Below, piece by piece: positions 36,328-44,420 of a DNA stretch of 64,000 bases. The notes below the pieces were generated by a model, which had not been told where the DNA came from, did no database searches, and was given only the letters and a program-made list of their open reading frames with translations. The DNA is taken from positions 1 through 64,000 of the forward strand of contig NZ_SMSG01000006.1 of NCBI RefSeq assembly GCF_004382795.1, read 5' to 3'. The position numbers were made by a program, and so were the translations under genes. Each line of letters starts with the position of its first letter. Positions within the stretch are counted from its first letter, which is position 1. This DNA is from Cumulibacter soli. Lineage in GTDB: Bacteria; Actinomycetota; Actinomycetes; Mycobacteriales; Antricoccaceae.

Positions 36328-37623
36328 TTAGGAACCCAGACTCGAATTCTCGTGGTCAGAGCGTCCCTGAGACGGCGGTCTACGTAGGCTGGACGCCGGT
36401 CGCAACGCGGATCCGCCAAATCGCGCCACCACTTCATCGAGCGCGCGTTCGGCCCCCTCCCACCGCTGCTGGGGCTGATCTTCTTCAGCGTCATCGAAGG
36501 TCAATTGCACCGGTTCGCTGTCCTGCTCGATCAGTGCCGACGCACGCACCCCCAATAGACGCACCGGCCGTCCGCCCAACACTGTGCGCTCGATGTCCTG
36601 CCACAGCGTTCGAAGATGCGGCAGCATGGCGGCCGCGGTGTGCGTCGGACGCTCTAACGTGAGTTCGCGGGTGTACGTCGTAAAGTCACCGGCCCGCAAC
36701 TTCACCCCGATCGTCCGTGCTTGAAGCTGCTTACTGCGAAGGCGAGCGGCGACCTTCATCGTCAGCCGATTCAGCTCTGCCTCGATCTGCGGATGAGCGG
36801 TCAGCGGCCGGAAATAGGTGTTCTCCGCCGAGATGGACTTATCGACTCGTTCTGGGGTGACGCTACGTGGGTCGCGCCCCGCGGCCAGCGCGAGAATGTG
36901 CTCGGCACGACCGCGACCGATATTCGAGTACAACGTCTGCGGCCTACTCGCCGCGATGTCACCGATCGTGAACAAGCCGAGCGCCTGTAACTTCGCGGCC
37001 GCTTTGGGACCCACGCCCCACAACGCCGAAATCGGTAGGGGGTGCAGAAAACGCAGCGTGTCCGCGGCCGGGACGACCAGGAGGCCGTCGGGTTTACATC
37101 GGGTGCTCGCGATCTTCGATACAAAGAGTCGACTCGCTATGCCCACCGAACACGTCAGTGACAATTCGTCGGCGGTGCGCCGGCGAATCATTTGCCCGAT
37201 CTCGCGTGGGCTGCCAAGTACTCGCACGGCACCGGAGACGTCCAGGAACGCTTCGTCCAGCGACAGCGGCTGCACGAGCGGCGTCACGTCACGCAGGATC
37301 GCCATGACATCGGCCGAGGCAGCGGCGTACTCGTCGTGGTCACCGCCGACAACTATCGCGTGCGGGCACAGCCGCAGCGCTTTGGACATCGGCATCGCGC
37401 TGCGGACGCCGTACCGCCTGGCCTCATAACTCGCCGTCGAGACCACTCCGAAACCGCCAGCGCCGCCGACGATGACTGGCTTACCGGCGAGGGCCGGGTT
37501 CTTACGCACCTCGACACTGACAAAGAACGCGTCCATGTCGACGTGCAGGTAGTGACAGCCGCTGTCATCGACCTCTCCCTGGTCGCCAACGGCTATCCGC
37601 TCCTGATCGGCGCTACGCCCCAT
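36328..37623 (-). CDS. dinB: DNA polymerase IV (Y-family)
   Basis: This translesion polymerase bypasses damaged bases. Motifs are YLHVDMDAFFVSVE at the N terminus (catalytic Asp), QPLSLDEAFLDVSG (catalytic Asp-Glu), the helix-hairpin-helix LWGVGPKAAAKLQ and the little-finger region after residue 240. A possible beta-clamp motif, PVQLTF, lies near residue 393. The ATG at 37623 overlaps the methyltransferase stop by 11 nt; the protein is 431 residues. The operon begins with a perfect LexA box, so damage induction is expected. Confidence 0.94.
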   Translation of the reverse strand: MGRSADQERIAVGDQGEVDDSGCHYLHVDMDAFFVSVEVRKNPALAGKPVIVGGAGGFGVVSTASYEARRYGVRSAMPMSKALRLCPHAIVVGGDHDEYAAASADVMAILRDVTPLVQPLSLDEAFLDVSGAVRVLGSPREIGQMIRRRTADELSLTCSVGIASRLFVSKIASTRCKPDGLLVVPAADTLRFLHPLPISALWGVGPKAAAKLQALGLFTIGDIAASRPQTLYSNIGRGRAEHILALAAGRDPRSVTPERVDKSISAENTYFRPLTAHPQIEAELNRLTMKVAARLRSKQLQARTIGVKLRAGDFTTYTRELTLERPTHTAAAMLPHLRTLWQDIERTVLGGRPVRLLGVRASALIEQDSEPVQLTFDDAEEDQPQQRWEGAERALDEVVARFGGSALRPASSLRRPPSQGRSDHENSSLGS

Positions 37624-38317
37624 TGCCCCGTACGGCGACAATGTGCAACAGGGGTGCTGCCCGCGCCAAGAACGGGTCGGCAGCCACGCGCTGCGCCAAT
37701 TCTCGCGCACCCGATGCCTCGGCCTCAGCCGGGTTCAGTTCACCGAGCAGGCCGACGCCACGCACATGGGTGACCTGCAGGTCGAGGGACTCTAGGAGCT
37801 CGGTCAACTCATCGGCGTCGAACCGGCGTCCAGCGGGTCCGGGTACCGAATCGTCCAGAATCGCATCGGCCTCCTCCAGACGCCCGCTGATGATCCGACT
37901 CAGCGCTGCTCCCGGGCGATTCGCCGCCACGACACTCAGCGTTCCGCCGGCCGGTAAAGCCGCGGCCGCGGCCGACAGGATGTCCTGTGGTGACCCGACG
38001 AATTCGAGCACGCGGTGGCACAGCACGATGTCGGCGCTATCGACCTCAATCGGCTCCCGGACATTGTCGAGGTCGACGTTCCGGCCGGTAACTCGATCGC
38101 CGACACCGGCCGACTCGGCGCGACGCGCGAGGGTCGCCAACGCGTCATTACTGTGGTCGAGGACCTGCACCGTGTGACCGTCAGCAGCGATCGCTACGGC
38201 GTACACACCACTCCCACCGCCAAGGTCGAGCACCCGCACCTTACGGTCGCCGACCAGACCCCGGATTAGTCCGAGCACCGCATCGTTATTGGGCAGGGCG
38301 CTGGTCGCAGTGGACAT
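37613..38317 (-). CDS. Class I SAM-dependent methyltransferase
   Basis: The 234-residue protein has the Rossmann motif VRVLDLGGGSGVYAVAIAADG (motif I), VLDHSND at motif II and ADIVLCHRVLEFVGSPQDIL at motifs III/IV, all typical of a small-molecule or RNA methyltransferase of the UbiE/SmtA kind. The substrate cannot be assigned. GGGAG lies 5 nt before the ATG at 38317. It sits between the HEPN gene and dinB in one apparent operon, with an 11-nt overlap into dinB. That placement implies co-expression during DNA damage. Confidence 0.85.
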   Translation of the reverse strand: MSTATSALPNNDAVLGLIRGLVGDRKVRVLDLGGGSGVYAVAIAADGHTVQVLDHSNDALATLARRAESAGVGDRVTGRNVDLDNVREPIEVDSADIVLCHRVLEFVGSPQDILSAAAAALPAGGTLSVVAANRPGAALSRIISGRLEEADAILDDSVPGPAGRRFDADELTELLESLDLQVTHVRGVGLLGELNPAEAEASGARELAQRVAADPFLARAAPLLHIVAVRGNGA

Positions 38318-38365
38318 CGAGACTCCCGTCGTGCGTTGTGTCATCACGTCTGCATCGATCATCCC

Positions 38366-38779
38366 TCATGATTCGGCCGCGCGGGAGAGGCCCTCAGTGC
38401 GGCGGCGCATCAATAGTGCCCGCACCTCGTGCGTGAACCTGTCGGCGTCACGCAACAGGTCATCGGCTAGTCGCTGCGTCACACCGCCGCCTTCGACCCC
38501 ACGGCTACGAAGCAGCGTGGTGGTACGCGTGGTTGCCGCGAAAAAATCCGCCCACTCACGCAGCTGAGGCGCGCACCGCACCAATAGCGTCCACACCGAC
38601 TGCGCACGCGCGCCACGGACCTGTCGAGAACACCCAGCGATCACCGCCGAGGCCGCCCGGACCGCGGCCACCGACGCGCGCTCGAAGCGAACATGTGCCC
38701 GATCGGCGGCCTGCGCCTCGGCGATCGCCCGCCACGCCTGCGTCAGCAACTCCGCCGAACTCGCACCCTCCTGGGACAT
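38366..38779 (-). CDS. SAV_6107-family HEPN protein
   Basis: The 137-residue all-helical protein matches the actinobacterial SAV_6107 HEPN family commonly found next to dinB. The last helices contain R110-x6-H117 (RDADRFTH), which fits the R-x4-6-H motif of HEPN ribonucleases, so nuclease activity is possible but unproven. GGAGG lies 8 nt before the ATG at 38779. It is the first gene after a perfect LexA box, followed by a methyltransferase (48 nt) and dinB. It could be an RNase, a toxin-like protein or only a regulator of the polymerase. Confidence 0.8.
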   Translation of the reverse strand: MSQEGASSAELLTQAWRAIAEAQAADRAHVRFERASVAAVRAASAVIAGCSRQVRGARAQSVWTLLVRCAPQLREWADFFAATTRTTTLLRSRGVEGGGVTQRLADDLLRDADRFTHEVRALLMRRRTEGLSRAAES

Positions 38780-38812
38780 CGCGATCGCCTCCATTTAGTA
38801 GCCCCCACGCAG

Positions 38813-38828
38813 TCGAACATACGTTCGA
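38813..38828 (-). promoter_or_regulatory. LexA/SOS box
   Basis: TCGAACATACGTTCGA is a perfect match to the actinobacterial/Bacillus LexA consensus CGAACRNRYGTTCG. It lies 34 bp upstream of the HEPN gene start and should repress the HEPN-methyltransferase-dinB operon until DNA damage. Confidence 0.88.
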
Positions 38829-38920
38829 TGACCGGCAAGGTCAAGTGCACCCCACTGAATCCATCCTCCACTCGGCGCCGACAATTTTCGTGCGGCACAC
38901 CGCCGCGCATACGGAGGACC

Positions 38921-40156
38921 TCAAGAGGTCAACTCTGGGCCCCCACGTCGGTCCCGAGACGCGAGCGCAAACGCGGCAGCGGACAGCGCAATCAGCGCGG
39001 AAATAGCGAAAGCCCACTCGAATCCGGCCTGATCCACGACAAAGTTGATCAACACCGGCCCTACCACGACGCCGACGTCCCCGGCCATCTGATAAGTCGC
39101 GAGCACGGAGCCTCGGCGCCCTCGGGCCATATCCCCGGCCACCGCAGCCGGGCCTACTACCTGCATCGATGCGCCCAGCCCACCGAGCACCATCGACGCG
39201 AAGAACAGCCACAGTGAGTCGGTAAACGTCAGTACGCCGAGCGACACTGCGGTCAGAGTTGCGCCCAGGATCATCGCCGGACGGCGACCCCAGTTATCGG
39301 ACAGTTTGCCCGCGGCCGTTAAGAACACACCGTTCGCGATCGCGTACACGGCGAGTCCGTAGCCGGTCATCGACTCCCCCTGCAGCAACACCTCGACTAC
39401 GAACAACGGCACCGTGGCGTTGCGCACTGCGTTCGACCACATGGCAGAGAAGTTCGCGACTGTTGCCGCGCGGAACAGTCGGTCCCGCAGTGCCTCTCGG
39501 GCGCCTTCCATCTTGGGCGGTGTGTCATCAGTGGCCGGCGCTGAACCGTCGGCGGTCGCCCCCTGCGGCGCCGTCGTGCGCGACAGGTGGAAGAAGGTGA
39601 TGTACGCGGCGACCCCCAACGTGGCGGCGTAGAAGAAGAACGGCAGCCGCAGACTGGCCTCAGTCAGCGGCCCGCCGATTGCCGGGCCGCTAATGCCGCC
39701 GAGCAAGAACCCGCCGGAATAGACACTCATCGCCCGGCCACGGATCTGCGAGGGAACCCGCTCGGCGAGCACCTTCGCCGAGGCGATCGTGAACATCGCC
39801 GACCCGATGCCGCCTGCGCCACGTAACGCGAGCAACTGCCAGTAATCGCCCGACAGGCCGGCGAGCGCGCTGGAAACCGCGACGATGATCAGTCCGATGC
39901 CGAGAATGCTTCGCGCGCCGAACCTATCGACCAGTCGACCGCCGCCCAGCGCAGCCGTGAGTCGAGCCAGCGCGAACATGCTGATCACCAACGCGGCAAG
40001 CGTCCGCGAAACCCCGAATTCTCGGGCGAATCCAGGTATTGCCGGCGCCACTATGCCGTAGCCGATCGCGACGCAAAACGCCACCGCAGCGAGAATATAG
40101 ACTTCGCGGGGCAACTTCATCGTCGTGCCTGCACCGCTCGATCCGCGCGCAGCCAC
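38921..40156 (-). CDS. Major facilitator superfamily transporter
   Basis: This 411-residue protein has about 12 hydrophobic helices in two halves with a long central loop (near residues 195-225). The first cytoplasmic loop has a variant of the MFS motif (GGRLVDRFGARSILG), and the second half repeats it (GKLSDNWGRRPAMILG). This resembles drug:proton antiporters, but the substrate is unknown. GTG at 40156 with GAGGGG 6 nt upstream is the better-supported start; an ATG at 40120 is the alternative. It is divergent from the GNAT gene. Confidence 0.85.
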   Translation of the reverse strand: MAARGSSGAGTTMKLPREVYILAAVAFCVAIGYGIVAPAIPGFAREFGVSRTLAALVISMFALARLTAALGGGRLVDRFGARSILGIGLIIVAVSSALAGLSGDYWQLLALRGAGGIGSAMFTIASAKVLAERVPSQIRGRAMSVYSGGFLLGGISGPAIGGPLTEASLRLPFFFYAATLGVAAYITFFHLSRTTAPQGATADGSAPATDDTPPKMEGAREALRDRLFRAATVANFSAMWSNAVRNATVPLFVVEVLLQGESMTGYGLAVYAIANGVFLTAAGKLSDNWGRRPAMILGATLTAVSLGVLTFTDSLWLFFASMVLGGLGASMQVVGPAAVAGDMARGRRGSVLATYQMAGDVGVVVGPVLINFVVDQAGFEWAFAISALIALSAAAFALASRDRRGGPELTS

Positions 40157-40238
40157 CGGCGCCCCCTCGTATCCACAATGATCCCGATCGGCAAAGATAG
40201 CCCTATGCCATCAGCCGCGCTGCATCCCCCGCCTCATC

Positions 40239-40799
40239 ATGCGCACCCGTCGTAGACGACCGGCGCGGGTACGCGCGCTGACAGCGGAGCAGTTCCATGC
40301 CGTGCTGCCCGAGGCATTCGCAATCTTCGCCGAGGCAATGGGCTACCCCGAAGCCTTCATCGCACCACGAATCCGACTCGCCCAAAGCCAACTGAATTAC
40401 CCCGATCTGCGGGCGTTCGGGGCGTTCCACCGCAATCGGCTGGTGGGCTTCGCGTACGGGTACCGAGTACTCGACGGGCAGTGGTGGGGCGCTGAAGTCG
40501 CCCGGGCGCTGACGCTGCCGGCTGCCGACGCATCGCGCGACTGGCTCGACGATGCGTTCGAGTTATGCGAGATCCATGTCTCCCCCGCCTGGCAGGGGGC
40601 CGGGATCGGCCGTGCGCTGCTACGCGAGATCACCGCAGTACAACCGTGCTCGACAATGGTGCTCTCCACGCCAACCGGACCGACCACGGCTGCTGCGCTG
40701 TACGCCGACGAGGGGTATCGGCCACTGGTATCACGCTTCCGCTTCTCCGGTGATCCGCGTGATTTCGAAATTCTCGGAAAGGTCGTCGCCAATGGTTGA
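40239..40799 (+). CDS. GNAT-family N-acetyltransferase
   Basis: The 186-residue protein has the GNAT core: a beta-strand pair FGAFHRNRLVGFAYGYR, then the acetyl-CoA motif A region CEIHVSPAWQGAGIGRALLREI (Q-x2-G-x-G/A) and the C-terminal ALYADEGYRPLVSRFRFSGD. A homologue (Rv2170) occupies the equivalent place in M. tuberculosis. No ribosome site is clear, so the start is uncertain. Its end overlaps the next gene by 8 nt. The acetylated substrate is unknown. Confidence 0.82.
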   Translation: MRTRRRRPARVRALTAEQFHAVLPEAFAIFAEAMGYPEAFIAPRIRLAQSQLNYPDLRAFGAFHRNRLVGFAYGYRVLDGQWWGAEVARALTLPAADASRDWLDDAFELCEIHVSPAWQGAGIGRALLREITAVQPCSTMVLSTPTGPTTAAALYADEGYRPLVSRFRFSGDPRDFEILGKVVANG

Positions 40800-42381
40800 T
40801 CGCGATGTCACCGTCATCGGCTCAGGTCATAACGGGCTGGTCGCGGCGTGCTATCTCGCTCGCGCCGGGCTGGACGTCGAGGTGATCGAACGCGACGAGG
40901 TAATCGGCGGTGCCGTCTCGACGGTCGAACGATTCCCCGGGGTGCGCATGGACCGCGGATCCAGTGCGCACATCATGATCCGTCACACCGGCATCATCGA
41001 GGACCTCGGCCTACGCGCACACGGCCTGCGGTACGTCGATATGGATCCGTGGGGATTCGTACCGGCGACTGAGCACGGTGATGCGATCACGTTCTGGCAC
41101 GACACCGAACGCACGTGCGCCTCGATCGCCGCGGCATGTGGCGCGGCGGACGCCGACGCGTATCGCCGCTTCGTGCGGGATTGGCTGCCCCGCAACCGGG
41201 TCATTTTCTCGTTCTTTCAAACCGCGCCGACGCCCGGAGCCCTGGCGCGGGCGATGCGTGACCTCGCACGGCTGCCCGGCGTTCGAACCCCACGGATGGT
41301 CCGCGAGTTCGTGGGTTCGGCCGACGCCGTCCTCGATGCATATTTCACCGACGAGCGGCTGAAGTCGGGGCTTGCCTGGATGGCCGCGCAATCCGGTCCG
41401 GCCAGCCATGAGGTCGGCAGCGCCGACATGGTCGGCTGGTTGACGATGATGCACTCGATCCCGCCGGGGCGGCCGATAGGCGGCAGCGGCGCTCTAACCC
41501 AGGCGCTCGCCGATCGACTGCAAGCCGATGGCGGCGCACTCAGCGTCGGCGATGCGGCGCGGAGCATCGAGCGAACCGGTGACGGGTTCACGCTCACCCT
41601 CGCGTCCGGGCGCCGGATCACCTGCGCCAGAGTGCTCAGTGCAGCGCACGCCTGGACGACGGCGGAGTTAGTCGCGGGGACCGCCACGGAAGCCGCCGAC
41701 CGCTTACGCAGCACAACGCGCACCGGAAATGGGATCGGAATGGTGCTGCGGGCATGGACCGACCGCCCGCCGGCGTACGCAGGAGACACTGACGGTGTGG
41801 CCCATCGTGCGATGGCGCTGCTGTGCGCGGACCGGAACGAACTGCGCCGCAACCATGGTGAGTTCCTGTCGCATCGCACACCATCACATCCCGCCGCGCT
41901 GGTGATGTGCCCGACGGTGGACGATCCGTCACTGGCACCGCGCGGCACACATACCGTCACGATCTGGGGTCAGTGGCATCCGCACCACGTGATCGACGAG
42001 CCGTGGTCTGCTATCGGCCAGCGCGAGGCCGACAAACTCCTCGACGTCGTCGAGCGGCACGCGCCAGGGTTTCGATCGTCGATCAAAGATGTGCACATTC
42101 AAACGCCGGTCGACCTCGAGGAAGAAATCGGGCTGCATCAAGCGAATGTCATGCACCTGGAGATGACCCTCGACCAGATGTTCAGCCTGCGACCCACCCC
42201 CGAAGACTCTGGGTACCGTCTGGCTGGAGTGGACGGCTTCTATCTCGCCGGAGCCTCCACTCATCCCGGCGGTGGGGTGTTCGGTGCCAGTGGGCGCAGT
42301 GCCGCCACGGTGCTGCTGAACGACTTGCGCCATCCCAAACGTCAGGAGCTACGTACCTGGTGGGCTAGGAAGCGAGGTTGA
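40792..42381 (+). CDS. CrtI-like FAD-dependent oxidoreductase (PYROXD2 type)
   Basis: The 529-residue flavoprotein starts VTVIGSGHNGLVAACYLARAGLDVEVIERDE, the dinucleotide-binding fold of the phytoene-desaturase/amine-oxidase superfamily. It ends with GVDGFYLAGASTHPGGGVFGASGRSAA, the FAD-binding tail of the PYROXD2/CrtI-like group. It is distinct from the carotenoid CrtI downstream. The ATG at 40792 overlaps the GNAT stop by 8 nt, so the two are coupled. Its 3' end overlaps metF by 17 nt on the opposite strand. The substrate is unknown; a role in carotenoid or lipid metabolism is possible but not shown. Confidence 0.85.
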   Translation: MVDRDVTVIGSGHNGLVAACYLARAGLDVEVIERDEVIGGAVSTVERFPGVRMDRGSSAHIMIRHTGIIEDLGLRAHGLRYVDMDPWGFVPATEHGDAITFWHDTERTCASIAAACGAADADAYRRFVRDWLPRNRVIFSFFQTAPTPGALARAMRDLARLPGVRTPRMVREFVGSADAVLDAYFTDERLKSGLAWMAAQSGPASHEVGSADMVGWLTMMHSIPPGRPIGGSGALTQALADRLQADGGALSVGDAARSIERTGDGFTLTLASGRRITCARVLSAAHAWTTAELVAGTATEAADRLRSTTRTGNGIGMVLRAWTDRPPAYAGDTDGVAHRAMALLCADRNELRRNHGEFLSHRTPSHPAALVMCPTVDDPSLAPRGTHTVTIWGQWHPHHVIDEPWSAIGQREADKLLDVVERHAPGFRSSIKDVHIQTPVDLEEEIGLHQANVMHLEMTLDQMFSLRPTPEDSGYRLAGVDGFYLAGASTHPGGGVFGASGRSAATVLLNDLRHPKRQELRTWWARKRG

Positions 42382-43264
42382 GCGAACGCAAGTTCGCGTA
42401 GATCTCCTCGGTCGCTTTCGAGCGATTCATCGTGATGAAGTGGATGCCTGGCGCGCCCTCGTTCAGCAAGGTGTCGCACAACTGCGTCGCTCGTTCGATC
42501 CCCAATGCGCGCACTGCTGCTGGATCAGTACGTATGGCGTCGAACTGAGTACCCAGAGCCGCCGGGAACGGCGCGCCCGACAGTTTCGGGGCTCGCTCAA
42601 TGGTCCCCATCGACAGCACCGGCAGCACACCAGGGATGATCGGCACATCGCAGCCGAGCGCGACGATCCGATCGCGCAGCCGCAGGTAATCCTCGGCATC
42701 GAAGAACAACTGGGTGATCGCATAGTCCGCGCCCGCGTTGGCCTTCTCGACGAAGTAACGCGCATCGGAGTCGATATCGATCGAACGCGGGTGTTTGTAC
42801 GGGAATGCCGCCACGCCGACGCTGAAGTCGCCGGTCGCGCGCACCAGGCGCACGAGTTCCGCGGCGTACTCCAGGCCTTCGGGGTGCTTGATCCATTCGC
42901 CCTCCGGATCACCGGGCGGATCCCCACGCACGGCCAGAATGTTGTGTACGCCGCCGGCGATGAACTTGCCGAGCAAGGACCGCAACTCATCGACCGAGTG
43001 GTTCACTGCGGTCAGATGCGCGAGCGGCAACATCGTGGTCTCGGCCGCGATCCGGTCTGTGATGCGCAAGGTGCCCTCTCGCGTCGTACCGCCCGCTCCA
43101 TAGGTCACCGATACGAAAGCCGGATGGAGTTTCTCCAGTTGCCTGATCGTGTTCCACAGCTGCGTCTCGGAGGCGTCATCCCGAGGCGGGAAAAACTCGA
43201 AGGAGAACGTTCGACCGGCGTCCAGGGCAGCACGCACCGAGCGTTCACGAGGGGGGTTGAGCAT
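42365..43264 (-). CDS. metF: Methylenetetrahydrofolate reductase
   Basis: This enzyme reduces 5,10-methylene-THF to 5-methyl-THF for methionine synthesis. The 299-residue TIM-barrel protein starts with FSFEFFPPRDD and contains VSVTYGAGGTTREGTLR, LAHLTAVNHSVDELR and ILAVRGDPPG, followed by AGADYAITQLFFDAEDYLRL: all MetF signatures, with FAD-contacting residues. It lies divergent from the polyprenyl synthase gene, with 57 bp between. metF beside idsA-type genes is also seen in mycobacteria (Rv2172c/Rv2173). Confidence 0.95.
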   Translation of the reverse strand: MLNPPRERSVRAALDAGRTFSFEFFPPRDDASETQLWNTIRQLEKLHPAFVSVTYGAGGTTREGTLRITDRIAAETTMLPLAHLTAVNHSVDELRSLLGKFIAGGVHNILAVRGDPPGDPEGEWIKHPEGLEYAAELVRLVRATGDFSVGVAAFPYKHPRSIDIDSDARYFVEKANAGADYAITQLFFDAEDYLRLRDRIVALGCDVPIIPGVLPVLSMGTIERAPKLSGAPFPAALGTQFDAIRTDPAAVRALGIERATQLCDTLLNEGAPGIHFITMNRSKATEEIYANLRSLNLAS

Positions 43265-43321
43265 GCCCTCCAGGATAGCCGTCGGCCACGACGGGCCGAC
43301 GACAAGGAATACTGGTCAACC

Positions 43322-44404
43322 GTGAGCGGTATGTTTCCTTCCCCTATCGACCTCGACGCGATTCGTCGACGCATCGATAGCGCGCTATCTGAACACCTGT
43401 CCGAGCGCGCTGAGCATCTCGCCTCGCTCAGCGAGGACTTGCGACCGGTCGCGCATGCGTTGATCGACTTCTGCGCAGACGGCAAACGTATCCGGCCGCT
43501 GTTCGCATACTGCGGGTGGCGCGCAGCGGGCGGCGGGAGCGCCGATCAGCACGTCATCGACGCGGTTTCCGGGTTGGAGCTGATTCAGGCCGCGGCGCTG
43601 GTGCACGATGACATCATCGACGAGTCGGACTCGCGACGCGGCCGCCCGAGCGCTCATCGCACCTTCGAACACTTACACCTCGAGGGTGGATTTGCCGGTA
43701 GCGCTGAAAAGTACGGCGTCGCCGTCGCGATCCTGCTCGGCGACCTTGCATTGATCTGGGCGGACGCCGTCGTGCAGGGTTCACAACTCAGCGACGCAGC
43801 GTTATTGCGTGTGCGCAGCGAGTTGGATCTGATGCGGATCGAAGTCATGGCCGGGCAGTTCCTCGACGTACTCGAACAGGCGCGCCCCGCCCCGCCCGAG
43901 CTCGCGGTGCAGTCGGCGCTGAAGGTGGCGGCGTTGAAGTCCGCGTCGTACACGGTCGCGCGGCCGCTGTTGATCGGTGCCGCGATCGCCGGCGCGGGCG
44001 AGGATGTGCGCTCGACGTACGCCACTTTCGGTCAGCACATCGGAATCGCGTTTCAATTACGCGATGACCTACTTGGGGTCTATGGCGATCCAGCCGTGAC
44101 CGGCAAACCGGCGGGTGACGATCTTCGCGAGGGCAAACGCACGGCGTTGATCGCCCGCGCCCTCGATCACCTCGGCGACCGTACCGAGCTGACCGAGGCA
44201 CTCGGTGACCCCGACCTGACCGAGACCGATATCGAACGCGTGCGCGGGCTCATCTCCGATTCCGGAGCGACGGCCGACGTCGAGCAAATCATCGAGGAGC
44301 GCACGGCCACCGCGCTCGACGCCCTCGATCGCGTCGATCTCGACCCCGTTGGACGTGATGCTTTACGTTCACTCGCCGCGGCGGCGACCAGCCGATCTCG
44401 ATGA
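43322..44404 (+). CDS. crtE: Polyprenyl diphosphate synthase, probably GGPP synthase
   Basis: This trans-prenyltransferase (360 residues) carries both Asp-rich motifs, DDIIDESDSRRG and DDLLGVYGD, that bind Mg-diphosphate. KADGKRIRPLF-type (ADGKRIRPLFAY) and LIQAAALVHDD are family signatures. Adjacency to crtI and crtB implies it makes geranylgeranyl diphosphate for phytoene; chain length is inferred. The start is GTG at 43322 or ATG at 43331; neither has a strong ribosome site. It is homologous in place to mycobacterial idsA2. The stop is 16 nt before the crtI ATG. Confidence 0.9.
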   Translation: MSGMFPSPIDLDAIRRRIDSALSEHLSERAEHLASLSEDLRPVAHALIDFCADGKRIRPLFAYCGWRAAGGGSADQHVIDAVSGLELIQAAALVHDDIIDESDSRRGRPSAHRTFEHLHLEGGFAGSAEKYGVAVAILLGDLALIWADAVVQGSQLSDAALLRVRSELDLMRIEVMAGQFLDVLEQARPAPPELAVQSALKVAALKSASYTVARPLLIGAAIAGAGEDVRSTYATFGQHIGIAFQLRDDLLGVYGDPAVTGKPAGDDLREGKRTALIARALDHLGDRTELTEALGDPDLTETDIERVRGLISDSGATADVEQIIEERTATALDALDRVDLDPVGRDALRSLAAAATSRSR

Positions 44405-44420
44405 GAGCGCCGTGCGCACC

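Noticed and set aside
42440-43321. 5' extension of the prenyl synthase reading frame by almost 300 codons
   Set aside because: The extension is antisense to metF, which has strong family motifs. The real start is near 43322.
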